Of a DNA stretch of 43,353 nt, positions 25,100 to 32,259 are shown in pieces. The stretch spans positions 1-43,353 of IMG/VR virus record IMGVR_UViG_3300010334_002515; one strand, written 5' to 3'. The stretch is from a virus. A model generated the notes under the pieces. It saw nothing but the letters and a program-made list of their open reading frames with translations. It was not told the origin of the DNA and ran no database searches. The position numbers and the translations under genes are program-made. How positions within the stretch are numbered: position 1 is the first letter of the stretch; each line of letters starts with the position of its first letter.

Positions 25100-26207
25100 A
25101 ATATTCTGTATCAGCAATCAAAGGCAGTACTAACATAAGGTTATCCTGCCCATTATTCCATACTCCTATATGCAAACCGTTGTCATAGAATGTTTGTTCA
25201 GGAGTTGACTTAATATCTATATCAAACATTAATCCGTAGTTTCTAAAAGTTAACCCCATACTAGTAAAAAGTCTGGTCGCAGTATCGACAGTTGCAGTGT
25301 ATTGATTTAATAAATCTTCTGTTTCTAATATTTCTAAATATTTTAAAGTTGAATAAATTCCACTTAATGAAAATGTATAGGTGAACCCGTGTCCCAAAAA
25401 CTCATGCTTTACTACTTCGTTAACACGATCGCTTACTAGCGTAGCACTTAAAGGAAAGTATCCCCCAGTCAATGCCTTGCCCATGGTAAAAATATCAGGA
25501 TCCAACTCAGTATCGAATCCAACAAACTTACCTGTCTTGCCACCACACATGGCAATATCATCTAAAATAAAAATCACATCGTGATCTCTGCATGTTTGTC
25601 TAAGTTCTCGCCAAAAATCTTTAGTATACTGTTTAAGACCCTTATTCCACGAGCATGTTTCCATAACTAGGCAACAGGCTGTTTTAGTTTTAACAGCGTC
25701 TATTAATTCTTCTTGATTCAAAGCAATACAATTTTCAACAGGATGTTTGGTCATATACTCTAATTGGCCGATGCCGGATGTTAGGTAAGTACTTCCGTGG
25801 TAAGAATTTTTAACACCGAGTATAGTGTGCCTAGGGTTACCTTTAGCTTCGTGATATATTTTGGCTAATTTAATTGCACCCTCGACTGCGTCACTTCCAC
25901 TTAGGGCAAATATACTTCTATAACCACCAGTGATATCATATAGTTTATTTGTTAGATCTATAACTGCCTGATTAGTGGTCATGTATTCGCCGCCAGCGAA
26001 TGGATTGTCTAACATTTTATCAGCAACATAGTGTATAATGTCTTTACGATCAAATCCTAGTAAAAAACAGCCGCAGGATCCTAGACTTAAATCTATTAAA
26101 TCTTTGCCGTTTTCTACAAATCCAAATCTTGTATAATTATCAATCTTTCTTGCGTTAGAATGATCGTAGTTGTAGTTAAAAGGGAACAAGAGCTTTAAAT
26201 TTTTCAT
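25053..26207 (-). CDS. Class III PLP-dependent aminotransferase
   Basis: A 384-residue protein. FALSGSDAVEGAIKLAK (100-116) is the cofactor phosphate turn, NSYHGSTYL (134-142) the ring-stacking region, ILDDIAMCGGKTGKF (214-228, Asp216) the pyridine-nitrogen contact, and FTMGKALTGGYFP gives the Schiff-base Lys244. Class III enzymes move amino groups at the omega end of diamines or amino acids, or racemise/isomerise (GSA aminomutase). An Ala-Gly-Gly-Glu segment near residue 71 may set specificity. The ATG lies 4 nt after a TTAAATA box, so the message is probably leaderless. Confidence 0.85.
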   Translation of the reverse strand: MKNLKLLFPFNYNYDHSNARKIDNYTRFGFVENGKDLIDLSLGSCGCFLLGFDRKDIIHYVADKMLDNPFAGGEYMTTNQAVIDLTNKLYDITGGYRSIFALSGSDAVEGAIKLAKIYHEAKGNPRHTILGVKNSYHGSTYLTSGIGQLEYMTKHPVENCIALNQEELIDAVKTKTACCLVMETCSWNKGLKQYTKDFWRELRQTCRDHDVIFILDDIAMCGGKTGKFVGFDTELDPDIFTMGKALTGGYFPLSATLVSDRVNEVVKHEFLGHGFTYTFSLSGIYSTLKYLEILETEDLLNQYTATVDTATRLFTSMGLTFRNYGLMFDIDIKSTPEQTFYDNGLHIGVWNNGQDNLMLVLPLIADTEYFTKLQERLAASLHVD

Positions 26208-26211
26208 ACAG

Positions 26212-26218
26212 TATTTAA
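26212..26218 (-). promoter_or_regulatory. Predicted late promoter box (TTAAATA)
   Basis: TTAAATA on the minus strand, then CTGT, then the ATG at 26207. It shares the ten bases TAAATACTGT with the box before 31191. No Shine-Dalgarno sequence fits in the 4 nt gap. Confidence 0.45.
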
Positions 26219-26222
26219 CAAG

Positions 26223-26229
26223 GTAAATA
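26223..26229 (+). promoter_or_regulatory. Predicted late promoter box (GTAAATA)
   Basis: GTAAATA, then TGGTGTC, then the ATG at 26237, back to back with the minus-strand box in a 29 bp divergent spacer. The predicted leader is one or two bases. Confidence 0.42.
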
Positions 26230-26236
26230 TGGTGTC

Positions 26237-28153
26237 ATGAAAAATGTCTATCTTATACAAACTGAAATTACTTCCGGACCCTCTAATGAGCACTACCTAC
26301 CATTCAGTGTAGGATGTATTTGGGCCTATGCAAACCAATTTGATTATGTGAAAAATAACTATAAATTGCAAGATGTTATTTGGCGGAGAGATAGACAAAA
26401 AAATGTAATTGAAAAGATCATCGACCCTAGTATCATTGGATTTAGTTGCTACGTATGGAATCATAAATGGAATCTAACCTTAGCTAAGAAATTAAAAGAA
26501 CGTTTTCCAAACTGTCTAATAGTGTTTGGTGGTCCTAGTGTTAATGAAGAATGGCTCAAATACGATTTTATCGATGTTGCAATGTTTGGCGAGGGAGAAG
26601 TTGCATGGGCTAATCTTTTAAAGATGAATCTTAATAACGAGACTATTCCGAGATATTGGAATAACCCGAGACAAACAGATATTGAAAATTATCCTAGCCC
26701 TTACACTACAGGGTTCTTTGATAAAATTATTGCAGACAATCCAGATATTAGTTGGTTTATGATGCTAGAAACTAACAGAGGATGTCCTTATCACTGTACG
26801 TTTTGCGGCTGGGGAGCCGACTATCTTAACAAACTAAAAAACTTTAACCTACATAGGGTTGAGGAAGAAATCAAATGGGCTATAACACATAACATACATT
26901 GGATGTTTGTGATCGATGCTAACTCAGGTATAATGAAAGAACGTGATGTCGAAGTAGCGTGGATGATCCGCAGAGCTATAGAAGCACCCAACAGCAAAAT
27001 TAGACGTGTAACCTTTAACCATGCTAAAAATTTAAATGAGCATTGTTTTGAAATGGAAAAGATTATTCAAGCATGGACTTACGGTTTAGAAATGGCTATA
27101 CAAAGCATGCACCAGCCCACACTAGATGCTGTGAAAAGAATTAACATGGGTATGAACAATTTAGAACGTGCTTATGCCTTATGCCGTAAACACGGTATTA
27201 GATACTACACAGAGATGGTTTTAGGTTTACCTTTAGAAACCAAGGACACTTATATTAATGGCCTAATGAGATTAATGGAATTAGGACAACACGACAGCGT
27301 TAAAACTTATCCTGCTACTGTTATTCCTAATAGTGAAATGGACAGTGAAGAGTATAGAAACAAATACGGAATTAAGTTGATATATCCTAAAGATATGTAT
27401 CGTAGTCCCGAAGAACGCATATGGGACGACGAAGATAGTAGTCATGAAAATATTGCCATGGTGTCGAGCACAAATACTGCTACCAGCCAAGATATTGCAG
27501 ATTCATTAGCGTACAGTTGGATGATGAGTCAATTTCATTATTTAGGAATAACACAACTTACTTCACGGTACTTGTATGAAATGCATAATGTTCCATACCG
27601 TCAATATTATGATGCATTATACAACGCAATTAAGAACGACATTATAGGCGGTCCTATACTAAATGATGTAGAAGAAATATTTGTAAATTATTTCACTTAC
27701 GGTGAAATGCCTGTAGGTGAAAAATGGAAGAACGTAGTTGCATTGACTATGCCCGAAAGTTACGGTATGGACGATATATTTGAAAACAAGAATCATTTTA
27801 TAGACCTCGGAGTTACCGTTGGAAACTTATTTCATACTATAGATCCAAGTGTCATAGAATTACAGTATGCTTTTATGTTGGATGAAAGCAAATCATATCC
27901 ATTCATTCTAGAATCAGATATAGATATTGATAGATGGGAACGTTTATCATGCTCATATTCGGTTAATAGGCGTTACATGGTTAGTCACATGCATGACCAA
28001 ATGTATCAAAAATATTTGCTTAAAACTGATATTGCAAATATTAATAATCCTTATGTTGAAACCGACATAGAAGATTCATATAAAGGCAATAAGATCTCAG
28101 TCATTCCTATTTTACCTATACCTACAACTACCGCTAGTGGGAGAGTTATGTAA
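26237..28153 (+). CDS. B12-binding-domain radical SAM protein
   Basis: A 638-residue protein. Residues 1-150 form a cobalamin-binding-like Rossmann domain (KNVYLIQTE, IIGFSCYVWN, LIVFGGPSVNEE, MFGEGE); the DxHxxG His ligand is not evident, as in many class B members. The core has NRGCPYHCTFCGWG (Cys183, Cys187, Cys190) and an AIQSMHQPTLDAVKR-type strand typical of B12 radical SAM enzymes, followed by a roughly 230-residue C-terminal extension. Class B enzymes methylate unreactive carbon or phosphorus, or rearrange carbon skeletons. Its stop overlaps the next radical SAM gene by one base (TAATG). Confidence 0.82.
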   Translation: MKNVYLIQTEITSGPSNEHYLPFSVGCIWAYANQFDYVKNNYKLQDVIWRRDRQKNVIEKIIDPSIIGFSCYVWNHKWNLTLAKKLKERFPNCLIVFGGPSVNEEWLKYDFIDVAMFGEGEVAWANLLKMNLNNETIPRYWNNPRQTDIENYPSPYTTGFFDKIIADNPDISWFMMLETNRGCPYHCTFCGWGADYLNKLKNFNLHRVEEEIKWAITHNIHWMFVIDANSGIMKERDVEVAWMIRRAIEAPNSKIRRVTFNHAKNLNEHCFEMEKIIQAWTYGLEMAIQSMHQPTLDAVKRINMGMNNLERAYALCRKHGIRYYTEMVLGLPLETKDTYINGLMRLMELGQHDSVKTYPATVIPNSEMDSEEYRNKYGIKLIYPKDMYRSPEERIWDDEDSSHENIAMVSSTNTATSQDIADSLAYSWMMSQFHYLGITQLTSRYLYEMHNVPYRQYYDALYNAIKNDIIGGPILNDVEEIFVNYFTYGEMPVGEKWKNVVALTMPESYGMDDIFENKNHFIDLGVTVGNLFHTIDPSVIELQYAFMLDESKSYPFILESDIDIDRWERLSCSYSVNRRYMVSHMHDQMYQKYLLKTDIANINNPYVETDIEDSYKGNKISVIPILPIPTTTASGRVM

Positions 28154-29313
28154 TGTTAATGGGCTTTAATCAAACTAACATAGACCGATTACTAGCAAGT
28201 ATAAATGGTACAGTTTTAGATCCAACAGTAAGCCTATGCCATCATTGCCATAGACATATACCAGCATGGCGCTACCATAAAGATAATCAGGTGTTTATAG
28301 CCAAGTCATGTCCCATACATGGTATTAGCCATCATATGATCGAATCTGACTATGAGTTTTATGCTAATCTATATTACACCCAGGATAATCCAGATTTTAA
28401 TTTTAATGGCGGAGTACTTATCGAAGGTAGTGACCGCTGTAATTTAGAATGCCCACATTGTTACCATTTACCAGAAAACGATGCCCGCGACCCTTCTATA
28501 GAAGAATTGCTCGATCAAATACGAGATATGCCGGTAGGCGAGGATGGAGTACATAGAATCATCCTCGCCGGTGCTGAAAGTACCTTACGCAAAGACTTTC
28601 CAGAATTGATAACAGCTATCCGTGAGTTAGATCCCGAAATGGATGTTAGTGTAATGACTAATGGCATACGTTTCAATGACAGCGATTTTATTCATAAATG
28701 TGTTGAAGCTGGACTTGCAGGTGTTAACATTGGGCTTAATCATCCAAGTTACATCGATCACGAAACTGTAAGACGTAAACAAGTTAGTGCTATTGAAAAC
28801 ATGCACCGTGAAGATATCAAGATAGGTTACATTAGTTATACTATGGTAGACTTCAGTGAGCTTGATTACATACTAACTGAGATTACTAGTAATCCTTGGA
28901 CTCCTAAAAATTTCCGCATACGTAATGGTGCAGAAATAGGACGTAATGCCAGCACCGAACAACCGTTTGTTAGCAACTTATACAAACGTGCGGAGCAATG
29001 GTGCAAGGATCATAGTAAACAGTTTGAACGAATCATAGAAGCAGACAATAATATCTATCATGTTATGGTTAAGATTGAAGATAAAATTGTGCGATTAATC
29101 AGCTGGTGCGATGAAACCAATATTGATATGGAAGAATTGCGTAGCGGACCTTGGTGTAACTTTGTACCCGACGGTATTACAAACTTCTTACATCAGATTA
29201 TACGCAGAGATGTGTTTAAAAATAAAGGACTAGCCTTACCGGATAGCCCTCCTAGTCGATATAAATTTAATCGCACACCCGATAAGTCAAAACTTAATTT
29301 GCTAAATCTATAA
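28153..29313 (+). CDS. Radical SAM protein with N-terminal zinc-finger-like domain (Tes/MJ0619-like layout)
   Basis: A 386-residue protein. The N-terminus shows LCHHCHRHIPAW (Cys29, Cys32) and KSCPIHG (Cys53, His56), a rubredoxin-like metal knuckle seen in the radical SAM family that includes archaeal tetraether-lipid synthase and MJ0619 relatives. The core motif is CNLECPHC (Cys96, Cys100, Cys103). C-terminal cysteines (SWCDE, GPWCNF) may bind a further cluster. Family members join or methylate alkyl chains or pterins. The target here is unknown. It is coupled to the B12 enzyme by a one-base overlap. Confidence 0.75.
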   Translation: MLMGFNQTNIDRLLASINGTVLDPTVSLCHHCHRHIPAWRYHKDNQVFIAKSCPIHGISHHMIESDYEFYANLYYTQDNPDFNFNGGVLIEGSDRCNLECPHCYHLPENDARDPSIEELLDQIRDMPVGEDGVHRIILAGAESTLRKDFPELITAIRELDPEMDVSVMTNGIRFNDSDFIHKCVEAGLAGVNIGLNHPSYIDHETVRRKQVSAIENMHREDIKIGYISYTMVDFSELDYILTEITSNPWTPKNFRIRNGAEIGRNASTEQPFVSNLYKRAEQWCKDHSKQFERIIEADNNIYHVMVKIEDKIVRLISWCDETNIDMEELRSGPWCNFVPDGITNFLHQIIRRDVFKNKGLALPDSPPSRYKFNRTPDKSKLNLLNL

Positions 29314-29650
29314 AGCCATTTGACCTATCAAGGAATTTAGTTTTAATATTTAAAATATTAAACTTATTCAAAACTTTAACAACATCTGGTACATTAAATT
29401 TTTTACAACTATAAACATCTAGTTGTATTAGACCAGTATCCCAAGTGTGCATGACAATATGACTAGTAGTTATAGCCATGAGTGCTGTGTATCCTTCGTT
29501 ATCTAAAACTTCTGATCTATAGACATATGGCCCTCCTAGTATTTCCATGTCAATAGTTGATACAATATCTAGTAGAATGTTTTTAACATCTAATTCAGAC
29601 AATTGTGTTTCAGCAGTACCTTGTATTAATAGGTGCAAATGATCTAACAC
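29294..29650 (-). CDS. speD: SpeD-like S-adenosylmethionine decarboxylase family protein
   Basis: A 118-residue protein from GTG 29650, which has GGAAG six bases upstream inside the previous gene. Ser63 (pyruvoyl precursor), His68 and Cys82 fall at or within one residue of the catalytic positions of the short bacterial SpeD chain, in TTSHIVMHTWDTG and LDVYSCKKFN. The residue before the cleaved Ser is Thr instead of the usual Glu. SpeD is frequent in T4-type marine phages, and part of the family has shifted to ornithine or arginine decarboxylation, so the substrate is open. No SpeE-like aminopropyltransferase is seen nearby. Confidence 0.8.
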   Translation of the reverse strand: MLDHLHLLIQGTAETQLSELDVKNILLDIVSTIDMEILGGPYVYRSEVLDNEGYTALMAITTSHIVMHTWDTGLIQLDVYSCKKFNVPDVVKVLNKFNILNIKTKFLDRSNGFIDLAN

Positions 29651-30244
29651 TTAAGGCTTCCTTCCTATGATCATGTAACGTGTGTACAGGGGTAATTTCA
29701 TTTCGCCGCCCCAAAGAAAATGTAATCCACAAGTTTCCTTAAATTCATCAAATGATTTATGCCACCGCACATGCTCGGGGATATTATAATCATTACTTTG
29801 GATAATAATCAAACTACCGTTAGGCATTCTATCCAACCATTTATCGTATTGTGCTTGTGTTAAGTGTTCACAGCTAGTATTAATAATAATATCTGCAACA
29901 GAAATTACATCGCACATATCTGCCGTATACGCTTTGAACCGACCTTCAATTTCTTCACCCTTGTTCATTAGCGTAGCAATAGGTTCGCAGGTTGGATCAA
30001 TGTCAATACTGCGAATAGTAGTAATGGGAATGTTGCTCTGAAATAACATGCTGGCAAGTGTACCAACCCAGCCGCCGAAGATGTCTATGCTAGATGCAAA
30101 ATGCACATGCTCATCTAGACAATCAATCAACCATTCTTTGCTTTTTAATTGCCCCGACCAAAAGGCATCCATAGTACGCATAGGGTCCGGGCTTTGACGG
30201 ATGGCCTGCATCCAATGGTGTAAATGGTTTGTATCTATCTGCAT
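29651..30244 (-). CDS. Class I SAM-dependent methyltransferase-like protein
   Basis: A 197-residue protein with a Rossmann SAM-binding layout: SIDIFGGWVGTLAS (glycine-rich loop, about residues 52-65), RSIDIDPTCEPIA (acidic end of beta2, Asp80 region), AYTADMCDV (about 105-113) and ADIIINTSCEHLT (motif IV). The glycine loop is unusual (GGWVG for GxGxG) yet the rest is well kept. Target unknown. It overlaps the upstream radical SAM gene by 10 bp, and its stop abuts the SpeD start. Confidence 0.68.
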   Translation of the reverse strand: MQIDTNHLHHWMQAIRQSPDPMRTMDAFWSGQLKSKEWLIDCLDEHVHFASSIDIFGGWVGTLASMLFQSNIPITTIRSIDIDPTCEPIATLMNKGEEIEGRFKAYTADMCDVISVADIIINTSCEHLTQAQYDKWLDRMPNGSLIIIQSNDYNIPEHVRWHKSFDEFKETCGLHFLWGGEMKLPLYTRYMIIGRKP

Positions 30245-31191
30245 TTTGGTATCTTGCTGTCCGCACTACTAACACATCTAGTAGTCACGCATTTTTGTGG
30301 CACAGAAAACAAAGTAAATTTTTCTATCGTGCCCAGTGCGGCTTCGTGGCAACTGTAAGCACGTTTGACTTCCGTACCTTTTATTATAACACTCTGATAA
30401 CCTGCATTACAAGTCCAATTGGCAAATTGATTAAACCCCAGTGCATTAAACCGTTCTGCTTGATCTATAAAATAATTTTTATCACCATCCATTAAACGGA
30501 TTTGATAACCTTCCTGCTGTTCAAAATCGTTTTGCATTATATCAACCATCTCAGCTGTGTAGCCTTCCACTATGGCGGTGGCACTGTCATTGCTTTGTGG
30601 TTTAAGTGTTACATTAATTCCACGAGCTCGAAATCGTTCACAGCGTTCTAGTGTTTCAAAGAACAGTTCTGGCACCATAACTTGATTAACAGTTACATGA
30701 ACCCGCTCGTTCATTAACTGTAAACACTTGTCACCGAACTCGTGCTCCTTGGCGAACTCTGCATGAAAGCTGGCTGTAATACTGCGGCGCTGTAGACAAT
30801 CAGTGATGCTACACCAGTTTTTCCACCAGCTGGGTCCCGGACTCAAATTGGTAGTCATATGTATACTTTGGTAGGGACTTTCTAATTCATCTATATGTTT
30901 GATCAATTCGGGCAACTGTTTGTACGCAGTAGGTTCACCTCCTGAGAAGCTCCAGTGAAATTGGGTGAATCCGTTCAAACGAGCTTGACGTTTTATCTCG
31001 TCGACTGTAGTCTTATAGACTTCTAAACTTTGGTAATCCAAATTGTCGCTTCGGGCATAGGGCCAACAATAGCTACATTTGTAATTACAAAATCTACCTA
31101 GGATCCAACTTATGTTAAATAATGGGCGATCCAACATTGTTTGTTGCCCAAAATGCGTTATGTCTTTGAAAGGAATGATTGCGAAGTTCAT
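30235..31191 (-). CDS. Radical SAM protein with SPASM-like C-terminus
   Basis: A 318-residue third member of the family at 6392 and 8065. CNYKCSYC gives Cys35, Cys39 and Cys42; SGGEPT binds SAM; the ending NWTCNAGYQSVIIKG with later cysteines (YSCHEAA, KCVTTRC) parallels its relatives, though the final CxC is spaced differently. It is the first gene of a minus-strand block with a methyltransferase-like gene and SpeD. A GTAAATA box lies six bases before the ATG. That start codon also overlaps the -35 element of the divergent tRNA promoter. Confidence 0.78.
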   Translation of the reverse strand: MNFAIIPFKDITHFGQQTMLDRPLFNISWILGRFCNYKCSYCWPYARSDNLDYQSLEVYKTTVDEIKRQARLNGFTQFHWSFSGGEPTAYKQLPELIKHIDELESPYQSIHMTTNLSPGPSWWKNWCSITDCLQRRSITASFHAEFAKEHEFGDKCLQLMNERVHVTVNQVMVPELFFETLERCERFRARGINVTLKPQSNDSATAIVEGYTAEMVDIMQNDFEQQEGYQIRLMDGDKNYFIDQAERFNALGFNQFANWTCNAGYQSVIIKGTEVKRAYSCHEAALGTIEKFTLFSVPQKCVTTRCVSSADSKIPKCR

Positions 31192-31219
31192 TGACAGTAT
31201 TTACAAATGATAGTATAAT
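31191..31219 (+). promoter_or_regulatory. Consensus sigma-70-type promoter for the tRNA-like gene
   Basis: TTGACA (31191-31196), 17 bp spacer, TATAAT (31214-31219): a perfect match to the bacterial vegetative promoter. The mature tRNA 5' end at 31226 lies where transcription is expected to start, leaving no 5' leader. Confidence 0.85.
31198..31204 (-). promoter_or_regulatory. Predicted late promoter box (GTAAATA)
   Basis: GTAAATA on the minus strand, then CTGTCA, then ATG 31191. It lies within the spacer of the plus-strand sigma-70 promoter, so the early and late promoters overlap physically and could exclude each other. Confidence 0.42.
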
Positions 31220-31225
31220 ATACAT

Positions 31226-31321
31226 GTAGACGTGAGTGGAACTTGGTATACCTCCAGCTTGCTGGGACTGGGCCTGGCCCTTAGGGTGGCTTTGTAGGTT
31301 CGAATCCTACCGTCTACACCA
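31226..31321 (+). tRNA. Class II tRNA-like gene with irregular anticodon arm (identity uncertain)
   Basis: The acceptor stem GTAGACG (31226-31232) pairs with CGTCTAC (31311-31317), followed by A and an encoded CCA. The T arm is perfect (GTAGG, TTCGAAT, CCTAC). A long variable arm (31272-31290, GCC...GGC around a CCC/GGG hairpin) makes it class II, and the D loop (GGAACTTGGTAT) looks leucine-like. The anticodon arm is abnormal. CCAGC (31254-31258) can pair with GCTGG only if A31267 bulges, giving loop TTGCTGG with anticodon GCT (Ser). Without the bulge there is an eight-base loop and a C/A mismatch. The D stem also has an A/C pair. It may be a decayed tRNA or one with altered decoding. Confidence 0.72.
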
Positions 31322-31353
31322 TTTTACAACTTAGGCAAAGAAAGAGGCAAGTG

Positions 31354-31686
31354 ATGAAGAAAGTACTTTTTATGTTGTTGTTAGCGGCATCTAGTGCTCA
31401 GGCAGAATATCGTGATGAGCCATTCAAAGAGTTCGATGCCACACGCAACCAAGTTAACCAGGCAACGATCATTTGGCGTCAAGAAGCCAATGTGACAGCG
31501 GCATGTGATTTTGAAAGCAAGCGCCGTGGTAACAGCGGATTTGGTTTCAACGTTTTGGGTTGTGAATTTCATTATGATGTGAACAAGACAAGAGTCTGTA
31601 CTATAATTACACCACTAAACACCACTTTGACCAATCTAGGACACGAAGTGCGACACTGCTTCCAGGGAAGCTGGCACGGCTTTTAA
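31354..31686 (+). CDS. Secreted small HExxH protein
   Basis: A 110-residue protein from ATG 31354, which AGAGG precedes by six bases (a GTG at 31351 is too close). The N-terminus MKKVLFMLLLAASSAQA is a signal peptide with a likely cut after AQA. Near the C-terminus LGHEVRHCFQGSWHG holds HEVRH, the zinc-binding HExxH of metallopeptidases, and a further His that might be the third ligand. Three or four cysteines could form disulfides in the periplasm. The catalytic domain is very small, so proteolysis is not certain. It lies 32 bp after the tRNA-like gene and may share its promoter. Confidence 0.62.
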   Translation: MKKVLFMLLLAASSAQAEYRDEPFKEFDATRNQVNQATIIWRQEANVTAACDFESKRRGNSGFGFNVLGCEFHYDVNKTRVCTIITPLNTTLTNLGHEVRHCFQGSWHGF

Positions 31687-31687
31687 T

Positions 31688-32245
31688 ATGAATAAACCAG
31701 TAGCAAGTAGCCCTGATCGACATACCTTTCAAAAGGAACGTAGCATCAAACGGGCAGAAGAAGCGGGCGAAGAGCCTAATCAAGCATACATCGAAATGTG
31801 GGAACAGGTTAAAATTGATGATGCCAACAAGATCCACGATCCAGTTTGGCAACGAAACAATATGGAATACGATTTGCGCTCTAGTAAAGAACTATGCGAT
31901 AAAGTCAAAGCCAGTGACAACTATGCTCAAAACTTATACGCCGCAATGTGCAACATGACTTGGCAAAGCAGAGAGTTTTGGCAAGAGCTAAAAGGTGAAA
32001 CTTGGAGTTGCAGTTGGCGTCACAGTGGTGGTATAATTGCTGATATGCGTGAACAAGGTGACTACATTGATTGGTACTGTAGCGGCATTGGTAATGCAGA
32101 ATTGGGCAACGGATTAGACGGTACTGTGCCAGACACCACTGATGGTCGAGACTATGTACCAGAAGGTGTAGTGACTGAAGAAATTGAACTGGATCTAAAT
32201 CGATTGGGTTGGCGTCCAGTTCCTTGGAGTGATGATGAAGATTGA
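31688..32245 (+). CDS. Phage-type hypothetical protein
   Basis: A 185-residue, acidic, soluble protein with no motif I can name. Four cysteines (ELCDK, AAMCNMTWQSREF, SCSWRHSGG, WYCSG) and many Trp residues are spread through the centre, with WRHSGGIIADMREQGDYIDW the most distinctive stretch; the tail is rich in Asp and Glu. It starts one base after the previous stop. Confidence 0.55.
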   Translation: MNKPVASSPDRHTFQKERSIKRAEEAGEEPNQAYIEMWEQVKIDDANKIHDPVWQRNNMEYDLRSSKELCDKVKASDNYAQNLYAAMCNMTWQSREFWQELKGETWSCSWRHSGGIIADMREQGDYIDWYCSGIGNAELGNGLDGTVPDTTDGRDYVPEGVVTEEIELDLNRLGWRPVPWSDDED

Positions 32246-32248
32246 GAT

Positions 32249-32254
32249 TAAATA
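32249..32254 (+). promoter_or_regulatory. Possible late promoter box (TAAATA)
   Basis: TAAATA, then GAATT, then ATG 32260, matching the spacing seen at the divergent points, and no Shine-Dalgarno sequence is present. This one lies inside a co-directional block, so chance is harder to exclude. Confidence 0.3.
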
Positions 32255-32259
32255 GAATT

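Noticed and set aside
31226-31321. Selenocysteine tRNA
   Set aside because: The acceptor stem is seven pairs, not eight, and TCA does not appear as an anticodon.
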